A stretch of DNA of 64,000 nucleotides from RYN-230 sp963768945. Its GTDB lineage: Bacteria; Actinomycetota; Actinomycetes; Streptosporangiales; Streptosporangiaceae. The stretch spans positions 744,001 to 808,000 of the forward strand of contig CAVYJW010000003.1 of the NCBI GenBank assembly GCA_963768945.1, given 5' to 3'. Positions 16,658-24,661 of this stretch are shown one piece after another (the first letter of the stretch is position 1; every line of letters begins with the position of its first letter). Both the position numbers and the translations under genes were made by a program. The notes beneath the pieces were generated by a model that ran no database searches, was not told where the DNA came from, and worked only from the letters and a program-made list of their open reading frames with translations.

Positions 16658-17045
16658 GTGGTCAACATGTGTGTTGACCACGCATATAGGGCCCGGGCCG
16701 TCCAGCACACCTGCGCGAGAGTGCTGGACGACATCGAGGCTGCGAAGTCGGCCCGCCTACTGCGGCTTGCACACCGCGGCCGCGCAACCGCCCGGAATGG
16801 CGGGCGCGCGGGGCAGCTGAAGCCGGGGAGGCCGAGCTGGCCGCGATGGCCAGCCTGGCCGAGGCGTTCTGCTCAGAGACCTACCCGGGACGCTGCCGGC
16901 GCGGCCATGCAGCTTTTCGGCGGGATCGGCCTCACCTGGGAACAGCCGATCCAGCTCTACTTCAAGCGGGGGCCGCTCCTCCGAGGTCCTGCTCTGCGCC
17001 CCGCCTACCACCGCGAGCTCCTAGCCCGCGGCCCTCGCCCTCTGA
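16658..17045 (+). pseudogene. Degraded acyl-CoA dehydrogenase C-terminal fragment
   Basis: Three pieces in two frames match the C-terminal half of acyl-CoA dehydrogenases in order. RAVQHTCARVLDDIEAAKSA (about 16690-16755) resembles the 'QAVKHxxADMLxDVExAKSA' segment. AELAAMASLAEAFCSETY (16831-16887) is in another frame. AMQLFGGIGLTWEQPIQLYF followed by KRG (16905-16970) is the hallmark 'QxxGGIGFTWExxxxxYxKR'. At least two frameshifts separate them and the N-terminal half is absent. Confidence 0.72.
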
Positions 17046-17118
17046 TCACGTCAGCGCGGTTCAATGCGCCCGGGCACGCCGGGCGCACACTGTGCACCGC
17101 ACTGACAGGGGAAGCGGC

Positions 17119-17814
17119 TTACCTGCCGTCCGCTTCGACCAGGCGCTCGATGAGCTCGGGGACGTTGCCGGACTTGTGCAGGCCCCGCTTGGCCAGCATG
17201 TCGCTCAGCTCGGCCTTGGTCAGGCCCTCGTAGCGCTCGCGGGCCTGCTGGTGAGCCTGCCTGGCCTGCTCGCGCTCGACCCTGCGGGCCTCAAGGGCCA
17301 TTTCCTTCTCGGCCTGCTCCGCCTTGGCTGCCTGCTCGGCGGCGGCCCGCTCCATCTTCGCGGCCTGCTCGGCGGCGGCCCGCTCCACCTTCGCGGCCTG
17401 CTCGGCGGCGGCCCGCTCCACCTTCGCTGCTTGCGCCGCGGCGGCCTGATCCGCCTTGGCGGCCTGCTCGGCGGCGGCGGCCTCGAACGACTCGGCCCGC
17501 TCGCGCATGATCTCTCCCGCCGACTCGGCCCGCTCGCGCACGACCTGGCCGGCGGACTCCGCCTGCTCCCGGACCGCGCCCGTCAGCGTGCCCGCCGCCT
17601 GCGCCCACCGGACGGTGATATCGCGGTTGATGTCCACGGCCCGCTGCACCAGGTCGTAGTACCGCTCTACGGCCGGCACGAGATCAACCACCGGCAGCGC
17701 GGGGAACAAGCCGCTTACCCTGCGCACACCCTCGCTCCAGGAATCAGCAGCCTTCTCCACCGCCTCGCTCGCCTGACTCGCCACAGCGCTGTACTGCCTG
17801 GTCATCATCGTCAT
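17119..17814 (-). CDS. Phasin-like coiled-coil protein with C-terminal SAP/HeH-like domain
   Basis: 231 residues in three parts. Residues about 1-85 are helical and phasin-like (ASQASEAVEKAADSW, YYDLVQRAVDINRDI). Residues about 90-180 are a long Ala/Glu/Lys coiled coil made of 11-residue repeats, AAAEQAAKVER in at least four near-copies, encoded by a 33-bp DNA repeat. The last ~35 residues, YEGLTKAELSDMLAKRGLHK and following, look like a SAP/HeH helix-extended-helix motif that can bind DNA. GGAGG lies nine bases upstream of the start at 17814. It could bind polyhydroxyalkanoate granules, DNA or both. No PHA synthase is near. Confidence 0.7.
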   Translation of the reverse strand: MTMMTRQYSAVASQASEAVEKAADSWSEGVRRVSGLFPALPVVDLVPAVERYYDLVQRAVDINRDITVRWAQAAGTLTGAVREQAESAGQVVRERAESAGEIMRERAESFEAAAAEQAAKADQAAAAQAAKVERAAAEQAAKVERAAAEQAAKMERAAAEQAAKAEQAEKEMALEARRVEREQARQAHQQARERYEGLTKAELSDMLAKRGLHKSGNVPELIERLVEADGR

Positions 17815-18158
17815 TTTATGCCTCCGTAAGATACGAATGTCGTGCTCAGTATATCAAGCAAAAAGTGCTTGCTAGAGAATGCAATGGTGACCTTGCGCAC
17901 TACCGGGGAACCGCCCGAGGGCACAGCCTGCCGAGGCGGCGAGTGATCTGACCCGCTCGCGCCTGCCGTTGACGGCCGCGGGTGCGGGCGGCCAGTACGA
18001 CGAGGGCGAGGTGCGCGCCAGGTGGCGGCGTATCGGCCAGCCCAGGCTCTGGATCATGGGCGGCAGCCAGCAGCAGCGCCGGCCCTACTCCAAGTACCTG
18101 CCCCTGCGGATCAACGGGCGCCAGGAGGGCCTGATGCCGCTGGCGCCGGACCTGTCGG
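17815..18158. other. Gene-free stretch between the phasin-like and TetR genes
   Basis: The first ~60 bases are AT-rich and are probably the promoter of the phasin-like gene. A short plus-strand frame at 17969-18211 has no recognised similarity and overlaps the TetR gene end. I see no supported gene, terminator or repeat here. Confidence 0.5.
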
Positions 18159-18845
18159 CTACTGATCGCCCGGCTGCCGGCCGGCCGGGGGAGCGAGGGT
18201 GCCGGGGCTGAGGCCGTTCAGCACCATCTCGGTAAACGACTGGCCGATCTCGGCCGCCGACGGCATGCCGCTGGCTCCCTCGCGGTACCAGCGGTGCGTC
18301 CAGTTGACCATCCCGATGATGCCGTAGGCGATCACCCGGGCGGCCCCGGCCCGGCGGATCGAGCCGTCCTCGAAACCGGACTCGACGATCCCGATGACCG
18401 CGTCGTCGTACCGCTTGTTGATCACCGTCATCTGTCGTGCCCAGGCGGACCGGCCGTCGGCGACCTTGCTCAGGTCCTCCTGGATGTACACGAACAGGTA
18501 GGGGTAGTGGGTCGAGTACGACGACATCAGCGCGGTGATCAGGTGGCCCAGCTTCTCCGGAGCGGTCCCCCCGCCGCCGCGGATCGCCTCGGCCTGCTGG
18601 GCGTTGGCCTCGGCGGCGTCCCGGACGATCTCGTGGAACAGCTCTTCCTTGCTGCCGATGTAGTAGTAGAGCGACGCGCGGTCGGTGCCCAGGCTTTCCG
18701 CCACGTCGGCGAGGCTGGCGCCCCGGAACCCCTTGTCGCGGAAGATCCTGGCCGCCGTCGCGATGATCTCGGCGCGGCGCTCAGCGTAGGCGGCACCCCC
18801 TTCGGCGAGGGCGGCAGCTCGTCGGCGGCTGATACCGCTCTGCAT
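18159..18845 (-). CDS. TetR-family regulator
   Basis: 228 residues. The N-terminal DNA-binding region shows RRAEIIATAARIFRDKGFRG, ASLADVAESLGTDRASLYYY and IGSKEELFHEIV, the standard TetR order. The C-terminal ligand domain has WARQMTVINKRYDDAVIGIV and FEDGSIRRAGAARVIAYGIIG, close to KstR2/FadR-type regulators of lipid or steroid breakdown, although that link is only suggestive. The start at MQSGIS (18845) precedes the conserved region by about 25 residues; the frame is open much further upstream without family features. Confidence 0.88.
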   Translation of the reverse strand: MQSGISRRRAAALAEGGAAYAERRAEIIATAARIFRDKGFRGASLADVAESLGTDRASLYYYIGSKEELFHEIVRDAAEANAQQAEAIRGGGGTAPEKLGHLITALMSSYSTHYPYLFVYIQEDLSKVADGRSAWARQMTVINKRYDDAVIGIVESGFEDGSIRRAGAARVIAYGIIGMVNWTHRWYREGASGMPSAAEIGQSFTEMVLNGLSPGTLAPPAGRQPGDQ

Positions 18846-19117
18846 TCGCACATCCCATTCTTGTGCTGCGCAGCGCCCCGGCGCGGCCGGAGGCACGGGT
18901 CCTAGCCCAGTAGGGCTGACGGCCATGGTCTCATGCCCGGGGCGCCGCAGTCGCCGTCCCGCGGCACTGCTCGTGTCGTGCCATCCGGCAGCTGCTTGGT
19001 GCCTTGCGCACGGCACCTGCCAGGTGACGGGCCGCTCGGACGCCATCCTGAACCGCGCGGCGTGCGCCTGGGTATAGGGCCCCCCACCCACAGCGGCCAG
19101 CCACCCAGTCGCCGTGA

Positions 19118-20092
19118 TCAGGCCTTCTTGGCCCGGCTGGGCGCCACCCGTGGCGGCTCGCCCGGCTGCTTCGGGTACACCGGCGGCCAGGGTGCGTCCA
19201 GCAACCCGGAGGCGAGATCCCGTTCGCTCATGGCCAGCAACGGCTCCAGCGACTGGGGTGCGTCGTTCATCCCCTGCCATGGGTCGCCGGCGTCGGCCAG
19301 CCGGGCGGCCATGGCCGCCACCGTGAACTGATCCGGGTGGATCTCGTCGAGCTCGTCCCAGGCCAGCGGCGTGGACACCTGGGCGCCGGGCCGCGCCCGC
19401 ACGGACCAGGCGCCGAACACCGTCTTGTGCGGCGCGTTCTGGTTGTAGTCCACGAACACCCGCTGGCCTCGTTCCTCTTTCCACCAGGCGGCGGTGATGA
19501 GGTCGGGCCGCCGCCGTTCCAGCTCACGGGCGACGGCCACGGCGGCCGCGCGGACCTGGTAGGAGTCCCAGCGCGGCTGAAGCCGGACGTACACGTGCAG
19601 GCCGCGGTTCCCGGTCGTCTTGATATAACCGGCGATGCCCACCTCGGTGAGCAGCCGCCCGAGCTCGCGGGCAGCCTCCCGGATCTGCGGGAAGGCCACG
19701 CCAGGGGTCGGGTCCAGGTCGATCCGCAGCTCGTCGGTATGCCCCGGGTCGCTGGCCAGGTAGGGCCAGACGTGGAACCCCAGGCAGCCGAGGTTGACCG
19801 CCCACAGCACGTGATCGGTGTCCGCGGCGACGAGGGCCTGCGACGTGGTGCCGTTGGGGGTGGACACCGTCGTGGTCTGCAGCCAGTCCGGCGCGTTCTT
19901 GGGCACCCTCTTCTGGAAGAAGGACGGGCCGCCGGCTCCCTCAGGGAAACGCTGGAGCAGCACCGGGCGCCCGCCCATGGTCCGCATCAGCGGCTCGGCG
20001 ACCCGCAGGTAGTGCTCGGCCAGATCGGCCTTGGTCTCACCGCGCTCGGGGAAGAGCATCTTGTCCGGGTGGGTGATGAGGCCGCTGCGCAT
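19118..20092 (-). CDS. Stand-alone LigD polymerase (archaeo-eukaryotic primase-like) domain
   Basis: End-joining polymerase that fills gaps at DNA breaks, adding dNTPs or rNTPs. The 324 residues span the whole domain: THPDKMLFPERGETKADLAE at the start, QRFPEGAGGPSFFQKRVP, catalytic D125 and D127 in LRIDLDPTPG, TTGNRGLHVYVRLQP and VFVDYNQNAPHKTVFGAWSV. In many actinomycetes LigD parts are separate genes, as here, and the phosphoesterase domain is 9.4 kb away at 9308-9757. Start is ATG at 20092. Confidence 0.92.
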   Translation of the reverse strand: MRSGLITHPDKMLFPERGETKADLAEHYLRVAEPLMRTMGGRPVLLQRFPEGAGGPSFFQKRVPKNAPDWLQTTTVSTPNGTTSQALVAADTDHVLWAVNLGCLGFHVWPYLASDPGHTDELRIDLDPTPGVAFPQIREAARELGRLLTEVGIAGYIKTTGNRGLHVYVRLQPRWDSYQVRAAAVAVARELERRRPDLITAAWWKEERGQRVFVDYNQNAPHKTVFGAWSVRARPGAQVSTPLAWDELDEIHPDQFTVAAMAARLADAGDPWQGMNDAPQSLEPLLAMSERDLASGLLDAPWPPVYPKQPGEPPRVAPSRAKKA

Positions 20093-20269
20093 GATGTCTC
20101 ATTCCTGGGCGGGAACCGTCTGACCAGGCTACTCACCGGGTGTCTGCCGCCCGGGGAGGCCTTACCGGCGGTCGGCGCCGCCTGGCCGGGCGGCCGGGGA
20201 CGCCTCGCCAGGCGGCCAGGACAGCTGGCCCTGCGATGAGTTCCGCGTCCCGGCGGCGTCTTAGTCAGC

Positions 20270-20719
20270 ATGAGCGGCAAGACGGTAGATCTCGCGCCTG
20301 CGGCGCAGCGGCTGGCCGACCTGGTCGCGCGGGTCGGCGACGACGAGCTGGGCGGCCCGACGCCCTGCCCGGCGTACAGCCTCGGGGACCTGATCGAGCA
20401 CGTCGGCGGCCTGGCGCTGGCCTTCCGGGCCGCGGCGGAGAAGGACACCGCCAGCCCCTACGTGAACCACACGCCCTCCGGTGACGCGTCCCGTCTGGGG
20501 GAGGGATGGCGGGCACGGATCCCGGCCGATCTCGCCGCGCTGGCGCGTGCCTGGGCCGAGCCGGGCGCGTGGACCGGGATGACCAGGATCGCCAGCCCGG
20601 ATGCGCCCGCGGGCCCGGAGGTCGCGTTCGGGCCGTCCCGGGAGGTGCCGGGCGACGCGCCGGCCCTGGACCAGGTGCTCGCGCTGGCGGGCCGTGATCC
20701 CGCCTGGGTGGGCGGATGA
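20270..20719 (+). CDS. TIGR03086-type (mycothiol maleylpyruvate isomerase-like, DinB fold) protein with internal deletion
   Basis: The N-terminal part is typical of TIGR03086: AAQRLADLVARVGDDELGGP TPCPAYSLGDLIEHVGG-type pattern (residues 11-48) with one metal-binding His, then AWTGMTRIA. The C-terminal end, AFGPSREVPGDAPALDQVLA followed by LAGRDPAW, is also typical. The middle segment that normally reads 'ALDELVVHGWDLA' and supplies the other metal ligands is missing, so the protein has 149 residues instead of about 190-200. The reading frame is kept. It is probably inactive as a metal enzyme. Confidence 0.75.
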   Translation: MSGKTVDLAPAAQRLADLVARVGDDELGGPTPCPAYSLGDLIEHVGGLALAFRAAAEKDTASPYVNHTPSGDASRLGEGWRARIPADLAALARAWAEPGAWTGMTRIASPDAPAGPEVAFGPSREVPGDAPALDQVLALAGRDPAWVGG

Positions 20720-20830
20720 CCCCGGAGAACGTCACAGTCGCCCGGCCCGGGGGCCCGGGCGGCTGTGCGAAGAACGCCCGGGGAATCACGTTGGGGTGTG
20801 CCGGACTCCTTCTGCGGCACGCCCGGAGTC

Positions 20831-21340
20831 TCAGCTCCCGGCGGGAATGGGCGGGCCGACCACGCTGAGCCCGTACCTCGGGCCCGTCTCGATCCAGCGC
20901 ATGATCTCTTCCTCCGCGGGCAGGCCGTCCGAGCCGGGCAGCCTGCGCTCGCGCGCCGGGATGCCCACCTCGTTGTACAGGCTCATCAGGCCACCGGGAG
21001 CCACGAGGCCGAGGAACTGCACCGGAGTGGTGCCGGTGACGCGGAACGCGTGCGGCACGCCGGGCGGGAGGTAAATGAACGACCCGGCAGCCAGGTGGTG
21101 CAGTTCTTCGCCCGCCTGGTAGGTGAGCGTCCCGTCCAGCAGGTAGAAAGCCTCAGCCTCCCGGGAGTGAACATGCAGCGGCGTGGCGACGCCAGGCGGC
21201 TGGGTGATCAGCGACATGCCGAACGTGCCACCGGTCTCCTCGCCCGATGCCAGCCGCTCGAACAGCGACCCCATCGCCCAGGTGGCCGGACCTTCTCCTG
21301 GTCCGCGCACTAGCACGCTAGTCGCGAGCTGACTGTCCAC
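20831..21340 (-). CDS. Cupin-domain protein (quercetin dioxygenase-like)
   Basis: Single-cupin protein of about 169 residues. Motif 1 is PLHVHSREAEAFYLLDGTL with metal-ligand His, His and Glu, and motif 2 is AAGSFIYLPPGVPHAFRV with the fourth His. Related proteins are quercetin or aromatic dioxygenases or simple metal-binding sensors. GTG at 21340 is favoured because AGGGGG lies six bases upstream; another GTG lies at 21355. It is divergent from a TetR gene whose palindromic operator sits between the two, so it is the probable target of that repressor. Confidence 0.82.
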   Translation of the reverse strand: MDSQLATSVLVRGPGEGPATWAMGSLFERLASGEETGGTFGMSLITQPPGVATPLHVHSREAEAFYLLDGTLTYQAGEELHHLAAGSFIYLPPGVPHAFRVTGTTPVQFLGLVAPGGLMSLYNEVGIPARERRLPGSDGLPAEEEIMRWIETGPRYGLSVVGPPIPAGS

Positions 21341-21376
21341 GCGGGTCCCCCTCACGCCCGGAGTGATCGGGCAAAT

Positions 21377-21405
21377 TTGATCCGAAGATCTCTCGGATGA
21401 ATACT
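21377..21405 (+). promoter_or_regulatory. Promoter with palindrome in spacer, TetR gene
   Basis: TTGATC (21377-21382) and AATACT (21400-21405) are 17 bases apart, a good sigma-70 layout. The spacer holds the inverted repeat ATCCGA (21380-21385) / TCGGAT (21393-21398). Transcription would begin about nine bases before the ATG at 21421, with no Shine-Dalgarno. The site also lies upstream of the divergent cupin gene. Confidence 0.55.
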
Positions 21406-21420
21406 GGTAACCTAGGACTC

Positions 21421-22074
21421 ATGTCAGGGGAAGTCAAGGGGCGGGGCTACCGCTCGCCGATGCGGGCGGAACAGGCCGCCCGGACCCGGCGGGAAATCCT
21501 GGACGCAGCCCGCGCGTTGTTCGGTGCGCAGGGCTACGCGGCAACCACGGTGGCTCAGATCGCCGCGGCGGCCGGCGTAGCCGTGGACACCGTGTACGCG
21601 GCGGTGGGCACGAAGCCCGTCCTCTTCCGGCTTCTGCTCGAGACGGCGATCTCTGGCACGGACGAGCCGGTGCCCGCCGAGGAACGCGACTACGTCCGGC
21701 GCATCAGGGCCGCGGCCGGCGCCCGGCAGAAAATTGAGATATACGCTGCCGCGATGCGCGCCATCTCCGGGCGGATGGCCCCGTTGCACCTGGTGCTCCG
21801 GGACGCCGCCGCGCAAGCCCCGGAGCTGGCCCGCATTCGCGACGAGATCGCGCTGCGCCGGGCGGCGAACATGCGGCTCTTCGCGCAGGACCTCATCGAC
21901 ACAGGCGAAGTGCGACCCGAGCTCGATGTCGGCGAGATCGCCGACATCGTCTGGAGCATGAACTCCGCGGAGTTCTACTCCCTCCTGGTCCAGGAACGCG
22001 CCTGGGTCCCGCAGCGATACGAGCAATGGCTCGCCGACGCCTGGTGCCGGCTCTTCCTCCTCGAACCCACGTGA
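21421..22074 (+). CDS. TetR-family regulator
   Basis: 217 residues from ATG 21421. DNA-binding segment: RTRREILDAARALFGAQGYA, ATTVAQIAAAAGVAVDTVYA and VGTKPVLFRLLLE. The C-terminal domain (QAPELARIRDEIALRRAANM) fits the TetR C-terminal type that carries YAWW-like core residues. An upstream ATG at 21397 lies within the promoter and is less likely. Likely autoregulated and likely to control the divergent cupin gene through the ATCCGA/TCGGAT palindrome. Confidence 0.88.
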   Translation: MSGEVKGRGYRSPMRAEQAARTRREILDAARALFGAQGYAATTVAQIAAAAGVAVDTVYAAVGTKPVLFRLLLETAISGTDEPVPAEERDYVRRIRAAAGARQKIEIYAAAMRAISGRMAPLHLVLRDAAAQAPELARIRDEIALRRAANMRLFAQDLIDTGEVRPELDVGEIADIVWSMNSAEFYSLLVQERAWVPQRYEQWLADAWCRLFLLEPT

Positions 22075-22110
22075 TCACGAGGCCACGCTCATCGGCGGCC
22101 CGCGGCACGT

Positions 22111-22767
22111 TCAGCTCCGGGGCCAGGCCGCCAGCCGGTCCCGCAGCCGGGCCACGTCCTGAGGGGTGAGCCCGTAGCGGGTGAACACCCCGTCGGGCAT
22201 CCGGTCCAGTTGCGTGCCCGCGTCGGCGAAGTCGCGGTCCTCGAGGCCGGGATCCAGCCGCCGGGCGAAGCTGATCAGCTGATCGACGTTGTAGCGCTGG
22301 AGGGCGGCCGCCGTGTCGATGTAGTCGCGCGGCTCCACCCGGCTGGCCAGCGCGCAGACCTTCGACCCGGCCAGGTCCTCCAGGTCGAGGACGGGGCCGA
22401 CGTCCATGGTCACCGGTCCGCGCGTCCGGTCGAAGTACGCCATCTGCAGCATCGTCTGCTGCCCGCCGGGAGCGGTGATGATCCACTCGGCCAGGCCCTC
22501 GCCCATCCCGTAGAAGATGTCCTCCAGGCCGCCGGTCTGGTCGCGGCGCTCGGCCTGGAAGCCCGCGTCGCGCAGCGCGGCTTCCACGGCCTCAGCAGCC
22601 GCGGTCACGGCGGTTTCCTGGTCGCTGAACAAGTTGACGTCGTCGGTGGGGCGGTTGACGATCCCGTGCGCGATGAGGGCGTTGCCGCCGGCCAGCGCGA
22701 ACCCGTGCCGGGCGGCCGCGCGCAAGGCAATGGTCGCCACCTCACGCTGGAGTTCGTCGATCGGCAT
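22111..22767 (-). CDS. AbiEii-like nucleotidyltransferase (toxin-type)
   Basis: 218 residues with the AbiEii/MenT-type nucleotidyltransferase signature: ALAGGNALIAHGIVNRPTDD followed by VNLFSD, then MDVGPVLDLEDLAGSKVCAL and ASRVEPRDYIDTAAAL. Known relatives transfer nucleotides to tRNA or proteins as toxins of type IV systems. The second acidic residue of the usual 'DxD' pair reads Asp-Val-Asn here. A small gene ends 23 bp upstream on the same strand and probably forms a pair with it. The immunity role is inferred from this arrangement only. Confidence 0.75.
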   Translation of the reverse strand: MPIDELQREVATIALRAAARHGFALAGGNALIAHGIVNRPTDDVNLFSDQETAVTAAAEAVEAALRDAGFQAERRDQTGGLEDIFYGMGEGLAEWIITAPGGQQTMLQMAYFDRTRGPVTMDVGPVLDLEDLAGSKVCALASRVEPRDYIDTAAALQRYNVDQLISFARRLDPGLEDRDFADAGTQLDRMPDGVFTRYGLTPQDVARLRDRLAAWPRS

Positions 22768-22789
22768 CAGGGGAGTGCGTGGACCGGCA

Positions 22790-23149
22790 TCAGGCGGCGG
22801 GGACCGCGGCGGCCCGCAGGGCCGCGTGCTGCTCCTCCCACGCCTGGCGCACGCCCTTGGGCAGGAACAGGGTCGGCCAGAGGGCGATCAGCGTGTCCTC
22901 GTCGAGGTAGGCCAGGTCCTCGGCGCGGGCGGCCTCGCGGAGCACGATCTGGTACATCCAGGGCAGCATGCCCGGCTCGTCCAGGTCGAAGGTCCGGTCC
23001 GGGTACCAGAACAGCCAGATCGGCAGTTCGACGGCGCCGTGCACGGGCCCCCGGAGCTCAGCCAGGCTGTCCGCGACCAGCACCTCGCGCCCAGGACGCG
23101 ACACGTGTCGGCGCCTGGGTGTGGTGGCTCGCGCGGTGGCCATGGTCAT
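22790..23149 (-). CDS. Small partner gene of the AbiEii-like nucleotidyltransferase
   Basis: 119 residues, all helical in appearance: SLAELRGPVHGAVELPIWLF, FDLDEPGMLPWMYQIVLREA and TLIALWPTLFLPKGVRQAWE. It has no recognisable DNA-binding motif. Its position just before an AbiEii-like gene, and its small size, fit an antitoxin-like partner. I do not recognise a named family. Several ATG starts exist; MTMATARATT at 23149 is used. Confidence 0.6.
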   Translation of the reverse strand: MTMATARATTPRRRHVSRPGREVLVADSLAELRGPVHGAVELPIWLFWYPDRTFDLDEPGMLPWMYQIVLREAARAEDLAYLDEDTLIALWPTLFLPKGVRQAWEEQHAALRAAAVPAA

Positions 23150-23336
23150 AAGAGTACCCGTTCCGCTACCCATGTGCCCTGGCTCACGCCCGCGTTTTCT
23201 CAAACACACTTATTATGCCTGATCCAGGTCCACGATCAAATCGTTATTGTATTCTAATTCTAGCGGTGAGCTGAGTCAGCGCCCGGAACACGCCAGCCGA
23301 GGAATGATCCATCATGCGCGGGCGGTTGCCGCCAGT

Positions 23337-24005
23337 ATGACAACTGTAGGTTTTATCGGCAGCGGCATGATCGGTGGCACCGTGGCCCGGCTGAGCGTGG
23401 CGGCCGGGCACCAGGTGGTGCTGAGCAACTCCCGCGGGCCGGAGACGCTGAAGGATCTCGTGGACGGGCTCGGCCCGCTGGCCAGCGCGGCGACCAGCGC
23501 GCAGGCGGCGACCGCGGGTGATCTGGTGGTGGTCAGCGTCCCGCTGCACGCCTGCCCCAACCTTCCGGCCGCCCAGCTCGCGGGCCGGACCGTCCTCGAT
23601 ACCGGCAACTACTATCCGCAACGGGACAACCAGATCCCCGAGCTGGACAGCGGCAAGCTGACCAGCAGCGAGTGGCTGCAGCAGCAGCTGCCCGGCGCTT
23701 CGGTCGTGAAGGTGTTCAACAACATCTTCTTCAGGCACCTGGGATCGCTGGCCCGCCCGGCGGGCGCCGCGGACCGCACCTACCTTCCCATCGCCGGCGA
23801 CGACGCGGCGGCCAAGGCCGCGGTGACGGAGTTCCTGGACTCGATCGGGTACGGCGCGGTTGACGCCGGGACGCTGGCCGACAGCTGGCGCCAGGAGCCC
23901 GGGTCGCCGGCCTACGGCGCCCCCTATGGGCCGTTCGAGAACGAGACCGGCACCCCGGCCGGCGCCGACGCGGTCCGCGCCGCTCTCGCCGCGGCCACCC
24001 GGTGA
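23337..24005 (+). CDS. NADPH:F420 oxidoreductase-like reductase
   Basis: 222 residues of the NADP-dependent coenzyme F420 reductase family. The N-terminal Rossmann motif is MTTVGFIGSGMIGGTVARLS, followed by VVLSNSRGPE (typical NADP 2'-phosphate contact), then GDLVVVSVPLHA and VVKVFNNIFFRHLGSLARP. The start at 23337 directly precedes the conserved strand. The genuine F420 partner cannot be confirmed; many actinobacterial relatives act on other acceptors. It is followed by a tandem repeat and a hairpin terminator. Confidence 0.85.
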   Translation: MTTVGFIGSGMIGGTVARLSVAAGHQVVLSNSRGPETLKDLVDGLGPLASAATSAQAATAGDLVVVSVPLHACPNLPAAQLAGRTVLDTGNYYPQRDNQIPELDSGKLTSSEWLQQQLPGASVVKVFNNIFFRHLGSLARPAGAADRTYLPIAGDDAAAKAAVTEFLDSIGYGAVDAGTLADSWRQEPGSPAYGAPYGPFENETGTPAGADAVRAALAAATR

Positions 24006-24083
24006 CAGCCGGCCAGTAGGGCCAGCCCCGGGGGCGGTCCGGTTTCGAGACCGGCCAGGCGTAGTCCGGTCAGGCGGCTCAGG

Positions 24084-24147
24084 GCCGGTCCCGCCGAAGG
24101 CCGGTCCCGCCGAAGGCCGGTCCCGCCGAGGGCCGGTCCCGCCAGGG
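24084..24147. repeat. Four 16-bp tandem repeats (GCCGGTCCCGCCGAAG type)
   Basis: Units at 24084, 24100, 24116 and 24132; the first two are identical and the last two carry one to three changes. They lie downstream of the reductase gene in non-coding DNA. Confidence 0.85.
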
Positions 24148-24179
24148 CAGGATTCCGGCCCCAGCCACCTGACATGACT

Positions 24180-24223
24180 GTGCGCGGAAACCGCTGCCGG
24201 AACAGCGGTTTCCGCGCACTTTT
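24180..24223. terminator. Bidirectional hairpin terminator
   Basis: A perfect 17-bp stem, GTGCGCGGAAACCGCTG with its complement, has loop CCGGAA and is followed by TTTT at 24220-24223. It lies between the convergent reductase (plus) and small membrane protein (minus) genes. Confidence 0.8.
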
Positions 24224-24348
24224 GACGATGAAGATCAATCCGGGGGCCCGGCGCCCCCGCGGCCGGGCCGGCGGGCTGGGCTGGGCTGGCAGGCCGGGCT
24301 GGGCCGGCAGGCCGGGCCCGCCCAGCCGTCGCCGCGCACGGGTCGCGG
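24224..24348. other. GC-rich repetitive stretch without a gene
   Basis: Contains imperfect repeats of GCCGGGCTGGGC and GGCAGGCCGGGC at about 24269-24320. No coding frame with family features was seen. Confidence 0.5.
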
Positions 24349-24651
24349 TCAGTGGGCGCTCGGGGCCAGCTCGCGGCGCCGCGCGGTCCGCGTCCTGTCC
24401 AGCAGCACCGCGACCACGGCGGCCAGCACGGCGGCCGCCGCGATGAACAGGGCGATCTGCCAGCCCGGGGTGCCGCCGACCGTGACCGTGTGCACGGTCA
24501 CCGGGACGGCCGTCGTGCCCGTGTCCCCGGTCCCCGGCGGCGGGACCTCGGTGGCGAAGGCGGCGGGTGCGGCGATGATCCCGCCCAGCAGGGCGGCAGC
24601 GGCGATGGCGATACGGGTGGCGGAACGGAACATCCGGCGGATGGCGGTCAT
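24349..24651 (-). CDS. Small secreted or membrane-anchored protein
   Basis: 100 residues. The N-terminus has a signal peptide (basic MTAIRRMFRSATR, hydrophobic IAIAAAALLGGIIAAPAAFA, likely cleavage after AFA). A short Thr/Pro/Gly-rich external region follows, then one membrane helix (WQIALFIAAAAVLAAVVAVLL) and a basic tail. The layout is a single-pass envelope protein. No family is recognised. It may be co-regulated with the SCO4226-like gene upstream, from which it is separated by a pair of direct repeats. Confidence 0.65.
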   Translation of the reverse strand: MTAIRRMFRSATRIAIAAAALLGGIIAAPAAFATEVPPPGTGDTGTTAVPVTVHTVTVGGTPGWQIALFIAAAAVLAAVVAVLLDRTRTARRRELAPSAH

Positions 24652-24661
24652 GACTGTCTCC

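Noticed and set aside
17969..18211. Small plus-strand protein
   Set aside because: No Shine-Dalgarno, no family features, and it overlaps the end of the TetR gene antisense.
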